This document shows, piece by piece, positions 25,218-34,231 of a stretch of DNA of 64,000 nt. The notes beneath the pieces are model-generated. The model searched no databases. It worked only from the letters and a program-made list of their open reading frames with translations, and was not told where the DNA came from. Both the position numbers and the translations under genes were made by a program. The DNA is from Sphingosinicella sp. (GTDB lineage: Bacteria > Pseudomonadota > Alphaproteobacteria > Sphingomonadales > Sphingomonadaceae): assembly GCF_013911755.1 (NCBI RefSeq), contig NZ_JACESP010000016.1, positions 1-64,000 on the forward strand, written 5' to 3'. Each line of letters begins with the position of its first letter. Position 1 is the stretch's first letter.

Positions 25218-26300
25218 TCAAAACTTCAACGCCAGTTGCTCAGCGTCGCCCTTTGCGGGACGCGCGAGATCAAAGCCCGACACGGTAACGCCCAACAGGC
25301 GAATACCCTTCGCAGGTGGGAGCACCAAACGGATGAGGTCCAGACTGACCGCGCGCAGGATTGCCTGATCGCTCGCCGGGGAAATCAGCGTGCGGCTGCG
25401 CGTGATGATCTGAAAGTCAGCATACTTCGCCTTCACCGTCACGGTGCGGCCATACATGCCGGTTTTCTCGCACCAGGCCCAGACCTCATCCGCTTGCGAC
25501 AGCACCCCTGCCTCGATCGCGGCAGGGTCGGTCAGGTCTGTGTCAAACGTGGTTTCCGATCCCGACGATTTACGTTTCCGGTTCGGGTTGACTGGCCGGT
25601 CGTCCTCGCCGCGCGCGATAGCGTAATACCAAGCCCCCGCCTTGCCAAAGTGGGCTTGCAAGACATCCAATGGTTGCGCTTTGAGATCGGCTCCCGTTGC
25701 TATTCCCATGGCATTCATCTTTGCTGCGGTCTTGGGGCCGATTCCATGGAAGCGACCGACAGACAGGCCCTCTACGTACCGGGCCCCCTGTGCCGGCGTG
25801 ATAACGAACTGGCCGTTGGGTTTGTTCTGGTCTGATGCCAGCTTGGCAAGGAACTTGTTGTAAGAGATGCCTCCCGACGCGGTGAGACCTGTTTCGGTAA
25901 GGATACGCCCTCGAATCTCGGTTGCCGTGGCTGTCGCAGATGGAAGCCCACGCAGATTTGCCGTCACGTCAAGGTAGGCTTCATCCAGTGATAGCGGCTC
26001 GATCAGAGGTGTGTAGTCGGAGAAAATCGTCCGAATCTGCTGCGACACAGCCCTGTAGACATCGAACCGGGGCTTTACAAACAGAAGCTCGGGGCAGTTT
26101 CGCAACGCTGTTGACGAAGGCATGGCGGATCGGACGCCGAACCTTCGTGCTTCATAGCTCGCGGCGGCGACGACCCCGCGTGCGCCTGCATAACCGACGG
26201 CTACCGGGCGGCCACGGAGCTCGGGGTCGTCACGCTGTTCCACCGACGCGAAGAAGGCGTCCATATCAATATGGATGATGCGCCGGGTATGGTCAGGCAT
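25218..26300 (-). CDS. dinB: DNA polymerase IV
   Basis: 360-aa Y-family translesion polymerase. RRIIHIDMDAFFASVEQ holds the first catalytic Asp, YEARRFGVRSAMPS follows, and PLSLDEAYLDVT holds the catalytic Asp-Glu pair. LTASGGISYNKFLAKLAS and GIGPKTAAKM (helix-hairpin-helix) are typical, and a little-finger domain lies at the C-terminus. The C-terminus lacks an obvious strong beta-clamp motif, although LALKF may contribute. ATG 26300 is chosen because MPDHTRR leads directly into the catalytic core. A CATGG-type short tandem repeat straddles the start (about 26296-26315). Confidence 0.95.
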   Translation of the reverse strand: MPDHTRRIIHIDMDAFFASVEQRDDPELRGRPVAVGYAGARGVVAAASYEARRFGVRSAMPSSTALRNCPELLFVKPRFDVYRAVSQQIRTIFSDYTPLIEPLSLDEAYLDVTANLRGLPSATATATEIRGRILTETGLTASGGISYNKFLAKLASDQNKPNGQFVITPAQGARYVEGLSVGRFHGIGPKTAAKMNAMGIATGADLKAQPLDVLQAHFGKAGAWYYAIARGEDDRPVNPNRKRKSSGSETTFDTDLTDPAAIEAGVLSQADEVWAWCEKTGMYGRTVTVKAKYADFQIITRSRTLISPASDQAILRAVSLDLIRLVLPPAKGIRLLGVTVSGFDLARPAKGDAEQLALKF

Positions 26301-26645
26301 GGCATGGCATGGCAGGGATATCGCAGATGCGTCGATGCGCCCACACGCCACAGTCCGAAAAGCCGCTTTTAAGTACTCAAGCACGGCACGATCGTACCGC
26401 TAAGCCTACCGGATCACCACTGTTGGGCAGGTATTAGGGTAGAAAAGAGAAAATCAAAGCGGATACAGCGGGGCATGAAACGTAACAGCAGATTCACGCC
26501 TCATTGTATCGAGCTATGACCAAGACGGACGCACCTAATACCTGCTTTTCGCATATGTTACATGATAATTTCATCTCGGTGACCTAATCTTATCTCGTCC
26601 AAGATAATGGCGATGAATGAGATTTGCAGTAAACGATGAACAGAG
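26301..26645. other. AT-richer gene-free stretch with long inverted repeat
   Basis: No gene recognised. This stretch is visibly more AT-rich than its surroundings. It contains the perfect 12-bp inverted repeat described separately and several poly-purine/pyrimidine tracts. It could hold promoters for dinB (minus) and for the small HTH gene at 26646. Confidence 0.6.
26427..26545. repeat. Perfect 12-bp inverted repeat bounding a 95-bp insert
   Basis: GCAGGTATTAGG at 26427-26438 is matched by its exact reverse complement CCTAATACCTGC at 26534-26545. The enclosed 95 bp are AT-rich and non-coding. The arrangement could be a miniature mobile element end pair, a decayed insertion, or two half-sites for a regulator. 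No target-site duplication is evident. Confidence 0.65.
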
Positions 26646-26984
26646 GTGTCGCGGCTATTTGGTTATGACTTCCGGCGACATGGGAGCCAGTTTTCCAAGG
26701 AAGCGGTTTTGGGCCGGGAACGGTACGCTTTCCTCCCGCATCGCCTGCTGAAGGTTTTCGACGAGTGCGTTCATGTCGCGTACCCTGCACTCGTCAATAG
26801 CCTTAGCCGGCGGCAGCGTCAGATTCTCGAGGCGCTGGCCAAGGGGCGCCTCAACAAGCAGATTGCCTACGAACTCGACCTGACCGAACGAACGATCAAG
26901 CTGCACCGTGCCGCCATGCTCCGCGGGCTTGGCGTGCGCACCGTAGCCGAAGCAATACGGATTGCGATCGAAGCCGGGATGTAA
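26646..26984 (+). CDS. LuxR/FixJ-type HTH protein lacking an intact receiver domain
   Basis: 112 aa from GTG 26646. The C-terminal half is a clear FixJ/NarL output domain: LSRRQRQILEALAKGRLNKQ, then IAYELDLTERTIKLHRAAML and RGLGVRTVAEAIRIA. The preceding FLPHRLLKVFDECVHVA resembles the end of a FixJ receiver plus linker, but the phospho-acceptor part is missing. It may be a truncated response regulator or a stand-alone HTH protein. No start with a good ribosome-binding site was found, and expression is doubtful. No histidine kinase lies beside it. Confidence 0.55.
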   Translation: MSRLFGYDFRRHGSQFSKEAVLGRERYAFLPHRLLKVFDECVHVAYPALVNSLSRRQRQILEALAKGRLNKQIAYELDLTERTIKLHRAAMLRGLGVRTVAEAIRIAIEAGM

Positions 26985-27029
26985 ATGCGCGCAGATGATG
27001 AGAGGGTGAGGCCTGTCAGTACCCCTCCA

Positions 27030-28907
27030 TCAATGCATCCGATTGACGGCAAAGCGCGCCAGCTCGCGCAGCGGGCTGGCTTTTGGACCGAACCCGTCCA
27101 GTGCCTGATGACAGGCGCTTTCCAGTAGACTAGCCTGCGCTGCGGCCCCCTCGAGTCCCAGAAGCGTAGTCGCACTTTTGCGACCGGCTCTCGCGTCCTT
27201 GCCGACGGCCTTACCGACGACCGCGGCGTCGCCGATGCTGTCGAGCATGTCGTCGCGAATCTGGAATACCAGTCCGAGATTGTCGGCAAAGGCGATCAGG
27301 CGGTTGCGGTCCTCGGCGCTGCATTGGCCGAGTAACGATCCTGCCTCCACCGCGTAGCGGATCAGCGCACCGGTCTTTCGGCTTTCGCAATCGAAGATGT
27401 CTTCGGGACGGGGCCGCGCCAAGGGATAAAGGTCCATCATTTGCCCGCCGGCCAGCCCGTCCTGGCCAATCGAACGGGCCATTGAGAGGACCAGTTGCGC
27501 GCGTACCGCCGGATCAGGATGGGTGGCTTCCTCGGCCAGGATTTCGAACGCAAGTGCAAGCAGGGCGTCCCCGGCGAGAACGGCGGTAGCTTCATCAAAT
27601 TTGCGATGCAGGGTCGGGCGGCCGCGACGCCGATCATCGTCGTCCATGCAGGGCAGATCGTCATGCACCAGCGATTGTGCGTGAACGCATTCGATTGCCG
27701 CGCCGACGCGCAGCGCCTGGTCATAGGAGCCGCCAACCAGATCGCTGACCGCCGTTACCAGCAGTGCACGAAACCGCTTGCCTCCGCCGATTGTGGCATA
27801 GCGCATCGCTTCGGCCAAGCGCCGATCACGCCCGCGGGTATGGCCGATCGCAGCTTCAAGCGTGGTATCGATATCCTTGCGTAGCCGTGACAGCCGGTCT
27901 TTCAACGACCCTTCCGGGCTTTCAAGGGTGAGCGGCTCCAGTGAGACCGGGCGGAAGCGGACGCGTTCGATGGCGCCAGGGGATTCGGTAATGGTGCAAT
28001 CCAGTTCGCGCAGCGCTTCGCAAATCTCTGCAACCACGCTGTCGGGGGTAGATGCGGCCGCAGTCAGGCCGATGCGTTTCGCTCCCAGCACGGCGCCTCG
28101 CGGAAGATCCGCTCCGCCGCCGATCAGGCGCGCATCCGGACAACCGGCAGCACTCGCCACTTCCACAAGACGCCGGGCGTTCGAAGACATCGTGTCGCCG
28201 GCCACCAGCACCAGGTCGCATTGCGCGGCAATCGCCGAAATCGCATCCTGCCGATTGCTGGTCGCATAACAGATGTCGCTGGAGCGCGGCCCGGCGACAT
28301 CGCGAAACCGTGTCTTGATCGCGGCAATCATCTCTGCGGCATCGCGCTGGGAAAAGGTGGTCTGCACCGCGTAGGCCAGCGCCATGTTCGGCGCGAGATC
28401 CAGTCCCTCGAGATCCCCGGGCCTGCAAACCACGGAAACCGCGCCTGCAGGTAGCTGCCCGAGCGTCCCGACAACTTCGGGATGCCCGATATGTCCTATC
28501 AGCAGGACGTGGCGACCGGCCCGGTACCATCCCTCAATCTCGGCGTGAACCTTGGTTACCAGGGGGCAGACGGCGTCGATAATCCGCAGCGCGCGAGCTT
28601 GCGCTGCACGCATGACCGAGCGGGCGCTGCCATGGGCGGAGAGAATCGCGACGGCGCCGCTCGGAATCTCGTCAATCTCCTGCACAAACACTGCGCCGAG
28701 ACGTTCCAGGCGTTCCACAACAGTGCGGTTGTGCACGATCGCACGCCTCACGTAGACCGGCGCCCCGTGATGCTCCAGCGCCCGCTCGACGGCCTCGATC
28801 GCCCGCTGTACCCCGGCGCAAAAGCCGCGAGGGTTCGCCAACAAGACCTGACGCGGGGACACTTTAGGGGGGCACACGTCCGGGGTCGGGGTCAAGCTGG
28901 GCACCAT
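27030..28907 (-). CDS. Fused IspH (HMBPP reductase) - polyprenyl (GGPP-type) diphosphate synthase
   Basis: 625 aa from ATG 28907 (GGGAAAG upstream). Residues about 18-325 are IspH, the 4Fe-4S enzyme making IPP and DMAPP from HMBPP: Cys30 (NPRGFCAGV), Cys114 (DAVCPLVTKVH), Cys213 (DICYATSNRQ), with HPEVVGTLGQ at 142-151. Residues about 334-625 are a trans-prenyl-diphosphate synthase: the first Asp-rich motif starts at Asp416 (HDDLPCMDDDD RRRGRPT) and the second is DDMLD at 552-556. The residue five before the first motif is Gln rather than the Tyr of E. coli IspA, which favours a product longer than FPP (inference). Catalytic residues of both halves are intact. It is divergent from crtI. Confidence 0.92.
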   Translation of the reverse strand: MVPSLTPTPDVCPPKVSPRQVLLANPRGFCAGVQRAIEAVERALEHHGAPVYVRRAIVHNRTVVERLERLGAVFVQEIDEIPSGAVAILSAHGSARSVMRAAQARALRIIDAVCPLVTKVHAEIEGWYRAGRHVLLIGHIGHPEVVGTLGQLPAGAVSVVCRPGDLEGLDLAPNMALAYAVQTTFSQRDAAEMIAAIKTRFRDVAGPRSSDICYATSNRQDAISAIAAQCDLVLVAGDTMSSNARRLVEVASAAGCPDARLIGGGADLPRGAVLGAKRIGLTAAASTPDSVVAEICEALRELDCTITESPGAIERVRFRPVSLEPLTLESPEGSLKDRLSRLRKDIDTTLEAAIGHTRGRDRRLAEAMRYATIGGGKRFRALLVTAVSDLVGGSYDQALRVGAAIECVHAQSLVHDDLPCMDDDDRRRGRPTLHRKFDEATAVLAGDALLALAFEILAEEATHPDPAVRAQLVLSMARSIGQDGLAGGQMMDLYPLARPRPEDIFDCESRKTGALIRYAVEAGSLLGQCSAEDRNRLIAFADNLGLVFQIRDDMLDSIGDAAVVGKAVGKDARAGRKSATTLLGLEGAAAQASLLESACHQALDGFGPKASPLRELARFAVNRMH

Positions 28908-29007
28908 AGCGTTGCTTTCCCGAAGGACTCTGCAACACAGCACAGTATTGCGGTATCCTCCCCTTGGGACAGGTTGCTTGAGGCCAAGCCGGGCTTAGGC
29001 ACCTCGC
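28908..29007. promoter_or_regulatory. Divergent promoter region of the isoprenoid genes
   Basis: A 100-nt gap between the IspH-synthase fusion and crtI. Both genes probably start from here, giving coordinated expression. No clear regulator site was identified. Confidence 0.45.
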
Positions 29008-30480
29008 ATGGCTTCTCCTCCCTCAGCGATCGTTATTGGTTCTGGTTTCGGCGGCCTCGCCCTTGCGATCCGGCTGCAGAGCGCCGGCATTGCAACAACC
29101 ATTGTCGAGGCGCGCGACCGCCCCGGCGGGCGCGCCTACGCATGGAAACGTGGCGGTTATATATTCGACGCCGGTCCGACGGTGATTACCGATCCTGCCT
29201 GCCTGGAGGAGCTATGGGCGCTGTCGGGCTGCTGCCTTGCCGATGATGTCACCCTGCTTCCCGTATCTCCGTTCTATCGCCTGATCTGGAACGACGGGAC
29301 CCGGTTTGATTATTCCAATGTCGATGCCGAACTCGATCGCCAGATAGCCCGGCTGAGCCCGGCGGACGTCGCTGGATACGCTCGCTTTCTGGACTATTCC
29401 ATGAGTGTGTACGAAGAAGGCTATCTCAAGCTCGGCACGGTGCCGTTTCTTGACTTCACGTCCATGCTGAAAGCCGCGCCGGCGCTGGTACGGCACGGCG
29501 CCTGGCGTTCGGTCTATTCGGTCGTCTCCAGCTTTGTGCAAAACGAAAAGCTGCGCCAGGCCCTGTCCTTTCACACGCTGCTGGTCGGCGGCAATCCGAT
29601 GCAAACCAGCAGCATCTATGCCCTGATTCACCAGTTGGAAAAGCAGGGTGGCGTGTGGTTCGCCAAGGGCGGGACCAATGCCCTCGTCAGCGGGATGGTC
29701 GCGCTGTTCGAGCGGCTGGGCGGCGCTTTGTTGCTTGGCGAAAAGGTTGCCCGCATCACGCATAGGGGCAAGCAAGTGACGGGAGTGGAGACGGCATCGG
29801 GAAAGGTGCTGAAGTCCGAAATGGTCGCAAGCAATGGCGATCTGGTCCACAGCTACGGCTTGATCGAGGGCTCGCATTACGCGGCTGCCAAGGTCCGCTC
29901 GCTCAGGCGTAAGCGTTTTTCGCCCAGCCTGTTCGTGGTCCACTTCGGTCTCGACGGCTCGTTTCCCGGGATCGCTCATCACTCGATCCTGTTTTCCGAT
30001 CGCTATGGCTCGCTGCTCAAGGACATCTACAAGCACGGAAAGCTGGCGGAAGATCCGTCGATTTACCTGCACCATCCCAGCGCGACCGATCCGGATATGG
30101 CCCCTGCTGGAAAGTCCACATTCTATGCGCTGGCGCCTGTACCCCACATGGGCCGCGCACCCGTCGATTGGGCGGTCGAAGGTCAGCGCTATTGCGATGT
30201 TGTTCTGGGCCGGATCTGCGACCTGCTGATCCCCGATCTCTACGAGCGGCTGGAGACCTGCTTTCACTATACTCCTCAGGATTTCCATGACGATCTCGGC
30301 GCACACCTCGGTAGCGCTTTCAGCCTCGAGCCCGTGTTGACCCAGAGCGCATGGCTGCGCGGTCACAACCGCGACGATCATTTTTCCAACCTTTACTTTG
30401 TTGGCGCAGGGACCCACCCTGGCGCGGGCATTCCAGGTGTTGTGGGTAGTGCGAAGGCTACTGCAAGCTTGATCGTATAA
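29008..30480 (+). CDS. crtI: Phytoene desaturase (carotenoid isomerase/desaturase)
   Basis: 490-aa CrtI-type flavoprotein that introduces double bonds into phytoene. An N-terminal dinucleotide-binding motif (AIVIGSGFGGLALAIRLQSA) is followed by VEARDRPGGRAYAW and FDAGPTVITDP. The C-terminal signature is YFVGAGTHPGAGIPGVVGSA. All are typical of bacterial CrtI. No phytoene synthase (crtB) follows, although crtB is the usual neighbour; only decayed sequence lies downstream. With the GGPP-type synthase opposite, this forms a partial carotenoid locus. Confidence 0.95.
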   Translation: MASPPSAIVIGSGFGGLALAIRLQSAGIATTIVEARDRPGGRAYAWKRGGYIFDAGPTVITDPACLEELWALSGCCLADDVTLLPVSPFYRLIWNDGTRFDYSNVDAELDRQIARLSPADVAGYARFLDYSMSVYEEGYLKLGTVPFLDFTSMLKAAPALVRHGAWRSVYSVVSSFVQNEKLRQALSFHTLLVGGNPMQTSSIYALIHQLEKQGGVWFAKGGTNALVSGMVALFERLGGALLLGEKVARITHRGKQVTGVETASGKVLKSEMVASNGDLVHSYGLIEGSHYAAAKVRSLRRKRFSPSLFVVHFGLDGSFPGIAHHSILFSDRYGSLLKDIYKHGKLAEDPSIYLHHPSATDPDMAPAGKSTFYALAPVPHMGRAPVDWAVEGQRYCDVVLGRICDLLIPDLYERLETCFHYTPQDFHDDLGAHLGSAFSLEPVLTQSAWLRGHNRDDHFSNLYFVGAGTHPGAGIPGVVGSAKATASLIV

Positions 30481-31652
30481 GACTGGATAGGTCGTGTTCA
30501 GTGGCGACCTTGCAGGCAGCATCAATCGCTTCGGGGGGCGGGGCGTGGGTACACGTCCACAGCGGGCGATGTCGTGCGCTGGGCAAGCTACTCGACGAGA
30601 ATCGTACTTATAACGGAAGCTATGTAACGCGGGCCCTGGCCTCGTTCGGACCGCAGTCCGACGATGCTCGCCGGATTGGGCCGTACGGTCTGGGCATGTT
30701 TGCGTGGGATCCGGCCCGTAGCCAAGCACGATCAGCGGCAAGCAGTTGGTCATCTCGGCACATTCCCCGGCTATTCAGCCGCGATGAAGTATTTTCCGCA
30801 ACAGCGGGTCGCTGTTGTCGTGATGTTCCATGCCAACGTAACCGGCGACCAGCGCCATACGTTACCGGCGCACATACCCGGGCTCGATGCCAGCTATTCA
30901 GGCTGTTTCAAGCGATAGACATCACAGGAATATTCCTCGGAATTTTGGAGGCATCCTCGGTCGGCAATCTACCCCGGCTGAACGGGAAAAAGGCCGTGTC
31001 GCCAGGACAACACATAGCGGTCTTAAATCCTTCCCGGCTTCCGTCGCTCTGGAACCAAAGCGCTGACCACGCAGGGAGCTTCTTCCTGGAGCCCGGTCTC
31101 GACAAGGACGAGCGGTTCCGCTCGTGTATGACAAGGTCGCGGACGAGCACGCCCACCATGGGAAGCGCATCCGCAAAGCCGGCGCGCTGTCCGATCTGAT
31201 CGGGCGGCAGGTCTCACAGCTGATCATGCAATGACAACAGAGATGTCGTGCCCATGTCGTCTGTTCGTCGGCGCCTCCAGGACGACCAAGGCTGGGCGAC
31301 GGGTCGCCCATCGCTGCGCCGCGAAGCCTGCTTGACTCCTCTGAGTCCCCGATCCCCAGGTTGCCCCGGTGGGCCCACAGGCACCTCCCACGGCCGCCGC
31401 CGCCAGCGCTCGCGGCGACGCGCGGCGGCGTCTGCGGGTCCCTCCTATGGACTACCGGGACAACCCGAACGATCGCGTGTGCGGGGCAATTTTCGCGCGT
31501 TCGCGCCAGCGAATTCAGTCCGCGAAGCACCTGGGAGAAGAAGGATTGCTTCGTCGAGTTCCGAATATGAAACCATCTAAACTCGAACGCCTTGGAGCTT
31601 TCATCTAATCTTCCGGATACCGCTGCTGTTGGCGGAGATCATGGAGGGAAGC
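30481..31652. other. 1.17-kb decayed region between crtI and the lasso cluster
   Basis: No intact gene recognised. It holds a serine-hydrolase fragment (30576-30918), a short plus-strand tail reading VYDKVADEHAHHGKRIRKAG before a stop at 31232-31234, and a weak 53-codon frame from 31447 (MDYRDNPNDRV) to 31608. These appear to be remnants left by deletions. The last 45 nt lead into the lasso precursor and may contain its promoter. Confidence 0.6.
30576..30918 (+). pseudogene. Frameshifted C-terminal fragment of a beta-lactamase-family serine hydrolase
   Basis: One frame reads LLDENRTYNGSYVT then IGPYGLGMFAWDP; after a frame change near 30730 another reads VGHLGTFPGYSAAMKYFPQQ followed by RVAVVVMFHAN. 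This order, YGLG then GHxGxxPGY then a hydrophobic strand ending in Asn, is the C-terminal pattern of class C beta-lactamase-like hydrolases. The N-terminal catalytic SxxK part is absent. Confidence 0.6.
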
Positions 31653-31784
31653 ATGAAAACCACGACTGAAAAGCGCACGGGCATCGTCGATCTCGGTGCT
31701 GCGCGCGCTGAAACGAAGGGACCGCCGATCGGCGGGCCGGACTCGTTCGGCGGTCAGCGCGTGACCGGCCTTTCGAACGCGTGA
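31653..31784 (+). CDS. Lasso peptide precursor (A protein)
   Basis: 43 aa, too short for most gene finders. The leader ends GIVDLGAARAETK; the LGxA..ETK pattern with Thr at -2 is the classical proteobacterial lasso leader. The core starts GPPIGGPDS, continues FGGQRV and ends TGLSNA (21 residues). Gly1 to Asp8 would give an 8-residue macrolactam ring, leaving a 13-residue loop and tail. Hand-summed monoisotopic mass of the dehydrated core is about 1964.97 Da. GGAGGGAAGC precedes ATG 31653. It is followed 15 nt later by the B protein gene. The core sequence is not one that I recognise from characterised lasso peptides. Confidence 0.92.
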   Translation: MKTTTEKRTGIVDLGAARAETKGPPIGGPDSFGGQRVTGLSNA

Positions 31785-31799
31785 ACGGAGGTGCGGCGT

Positions 31800-32489
31800 G
31801 TGATAATGCGCACGCCGCACTGCCGCCAGTGCTCTATGGGATACGCGCTCGGCAAAGGCATTTCAGCCTGCATATCAGACGGTCGCCCGATCTTCCTGAA
31901 CTTGCACGAAGACCGCTATTTCTGTCTCGGGAAAGAGCTCGAATCATCCTTTATTAATCTGTTGAAGGATGAAACGCCGAATTTCTCAGAGGCGATCGCG
32001 GAGTTGCTCGGGCTTGGAATACTGGAGCATTCGGACACTTGCCATGTACCTGTTCTGTGCGCGCCGCCGCTCCTTGCCGGTTCGAGATTGCCCTGCAATC
32101 ACGCGCGGGCCGGCTCGGTCATTTCCGCGCTTGTCGGCCTCGCGCGGATGATGCTGTACCTGCGATTGAACGGCCTGTCGGGTTCGACCGCGTATTTGCA
32201 TGCGCTCGGACGCGAAGCTCGGGAATTTACCCCGGCCCTGATCGAACCGGCGGCAAGGATCGCTTCGGCTTACGCCCGTGCGTCACGGGTTTTCGGACGC
32301 CATGATCGCTGCCTGCTGTGGTCCTTTGCGCTCGGTGCGGCGCTGCGACGGCAGAGGCTTCCGGCAACGATCGTGATTGCCGTGTCCGCCTGGCCGTTCG
32401 TTGCGCACGCCTGGGTTCAGCTGGATAGGCTGGTCGTCAACGAGGATCCCGCCAGGATCCGGACCTTCACGCCTATCCTGGTGATCTGA
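31800..32489 (+). CDS. Lasso peptide biosynthesis B protein (RRE + transglutaminase-like protease)
   Basis: 229 aa from GTG 31800, which has GGAGG 8 nt upstream; ATG 31806 and GTG 31791 are alternatives. The N-terminal part (about residues 15-80) is PqqD-like and binds the leader: FLNLHEDRYFCLGKELESS. The C-terminal part is the cysteine protease fold that removes the leader, with Cys171 (HDRCLLWSFAL), His203 (FVAHAWVQLD) and a likely Asp216 (VVNEDP). Both domains are in one chain, as is usual in proteobacteria. The stop shares one base with the start of the cyclase gene (TGATG). Confidence 0.93.
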   Translation: MIMRTPHCRQCSMGYALGKGISACISDGRPIFLNLHEDRYFCLGKELESSFINLLKDETPNFSEAIAELLGLGILEHSDTCHVPVLCAPPLLAGSRLPCNHARAGSVISALVGLARMMLYLRLNGLSGSTAYLHALGREAREFTPALIEPAARIASAYARASRVFGRHDRCLLWSFALGAALRRQRLPATIVIAVSAWPFVAHAWVQLDRLVVNEDPARIRTFTPILVI

Positions 32490-34231
32490 TGCGCAAGCCG
32501 TACCTTATTGTGGCGGACAACAAGCCGTCAGGAACGTCCTGGGCTGAGCACTTCGCGGGGCTCGGTCTTCAGCATCCCGGGCTACCGTGCGTGGCGGATT
32601 ACCCGAACGCATGTGTGTTTGCGGGCAGCGACGTTTCGATCGCCCGCAAGCGCGGCGTGACAATCCTCGGACCGGTTCATGCGTTTGCCGGGGGCGGGCG
32701 GATCGGAGGCGCGGAAACCGCGCGCGGCGACGGAATTTTCGGCGAATGCCTTGATGCGTGGGGCGACTATATCGCCGTCATCGGCGACACGCAGGGCGCT
32801 CATGTCCTTCGTGCGCCGTTCGGCCGATTGCCCTGCTATTATGTTCGCTGGAAGTCGGCGGTCATCCTCGTCTCCGATATCCGAGTTCTCAAATCGATCG
32901 GACTTCCCGTGCCGGCGCTCGACTGGGACGCGGTCGGCCGCTTCCTGATCGCTCCCGAGCTGCGCGCCGAAGCGACTTGCCTTGATAGGGTCTGGGAGCT
33001 TGTGGGCGGCTGCAGCCTCACGATCCTGCACGGAGACATCCATCTAAGGACGGCTTGGTCGCCGTGGCCGTTTGCAAGCAGGCGCGCGCTGCTCAGGGAC
33101 GCGCGTGAGGCGCGGATCATGCTTCGCCGTACGATCGACGAGGTCGTCGGCGCGCATTGCCGACAATATACGCACATTCTCCTCGGCGTATCGGGCGGCC
33201 TCGATTCGTCGATCGTGGCCGCCGTCGCGGCGCGCGCGCGCGTACAAACGACGCTGGTGACGATGGCGGCGTCAGACCGTGCCGGCGACGAGCGTGCCTA
33301 TGCGCGTATTCTCGCAGGTAGGCTCCGTCTTCCCTTGATCGAGGCGTTCGAGGATGTGGCGCGCGTCGATGTGCATGTCAGCCGCTCAGGACATTTGCCG
33401 AGACCGCACGCGCGGAGCTTCGCGCAGTCGTCGGACGACGCGCTCATCGCGCTTGCGAAGGCGCGGGGCATCGACGCCTTTTTCAGCGGTGCCGGGGGCG
33501 ACAATATCTTCTGGAACCTGACGTCGGCCGCGAGCGTCGCCGATACGTGTCTTGGTGGTTTTGGGTCTCGTGCGACATTTCGAAATGCGCTCGACCTTGC
33601 CGACATGTGCGGCGCAAGCGTTCCGCATGTTCTGCTGAAGGCGCTGCGTTCGGGACTGTCGCGGCGGCAGGTGCCGTGGCCAACCGATGGCACATTTATC
33701 GCCGACGCCGCCGGGCGGGAGATCTCGGTACATGATCATCCTTGGCTCGGAGCGCCGGCGGGTATTCTGCCGGGCAAGGTGCGCCACGTTCATTGCATCA
33801 TGGGGATCGAGAACCACCTTGAGGGCTATGGCCGTGAGGCCTTTGCGCCCATGGCCGCGCCGCTCTTGTCGCAGCCTCTCGTCGAGGCATGCCTGCGCAT
33901 CCCGACCTGGATGTGGTGCATGGGCGGGCACGACCGTGCGCTCGCCCGCGCAGCCTTTGCCGACTGCCTGCCGGCCGCGATCCTCACGCGGACGGAAAAA
34001 GGAACGCCGTTCGGCTTTGCGCTGCAGCTGTTCGAGAAGAACCGCGCCGCCTTGCGGGACATGCTCCTGGACGGTGTTCTCGCCCGTGAGCGCCTGCTCG
34101 ACCTCACGGCCGTCGAGACCTGCCTCGCGCGCGATGACCCCGCCGCAGGCCTCGCGCACTACCGGCTGCTGTGCATCGCCGACGTCGAGGCGTGGGTGCG
34201 GCACCGCGAGGCGCTGCGCGCGGGCTCATGA
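32489..34231 (+). CDS. Lasso cyclase (C protein), asparagine-synthetase-like
   Basis: 580 aa. An N-terminal glutaminase-like region is followed by an ATP-pyrophosphatase domain with the PP-loop VSGGLDSS at 234-241 and a second signature, FFSGAGGDNIF, near 330. Lasso C proteins adenylate the Asp/Glu side chain of the core and close the macrolactam on Gly1. TGATG coupling to the B gene shows that they are made together. The 3' end overlaps the convergent isopeptidase gene by 6 nt. No ABC exporter (D gene) is present, as expected for clusters that carry an isopeptidase. Confidence 0.93.
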   Translation: MRKPYLIVADNKPSGTSWAEHFAGLGLQHPGLPCVADYPNACVFAGSDVSIARKRGVTILGPVHAFAGGGRIGGAETARGDGIFGECLDAWGDYIAVIGDTQGAHVLRAPFGRLPCYYVRWKSAVILVSDIRVLKSIGLPVPALDWDAVGRFLIAPELRAEATCLDRVWELVGGCSLTILHGDIHLRTAWSPWPFASRRALLRDAREARIMLRRTIDEVVGAHCRQYTHILLGVSGGLDSSIVAAVAARARVQTTLVTMAASDRAGDERAYARILAGRLRLPLIEAFEDVARVDVHVSRSGHLPRPHARSFAQSSDDALIALAKARGIDAFFSGAGGDNIFWNLTSAASVADTCLGGFGSRATFRNALDLADMCGASVPHVLLKALRSGLSRRQVPWPTDGTFIADAAGREISVHDHPWLGAPAGILPGKVRHVHCIMGIENHLEGYGREAFAPMAAPLLSQPLVEACLRIPTWMWCMGGHDRALARAAFADCLPAAILTRTEKGTPFGFALQLFEKNRAALRDMLLDGVLARERLLDLTAVETCLARDDPAAGLAHYRLLCIADVEAWVRHREALRAGS

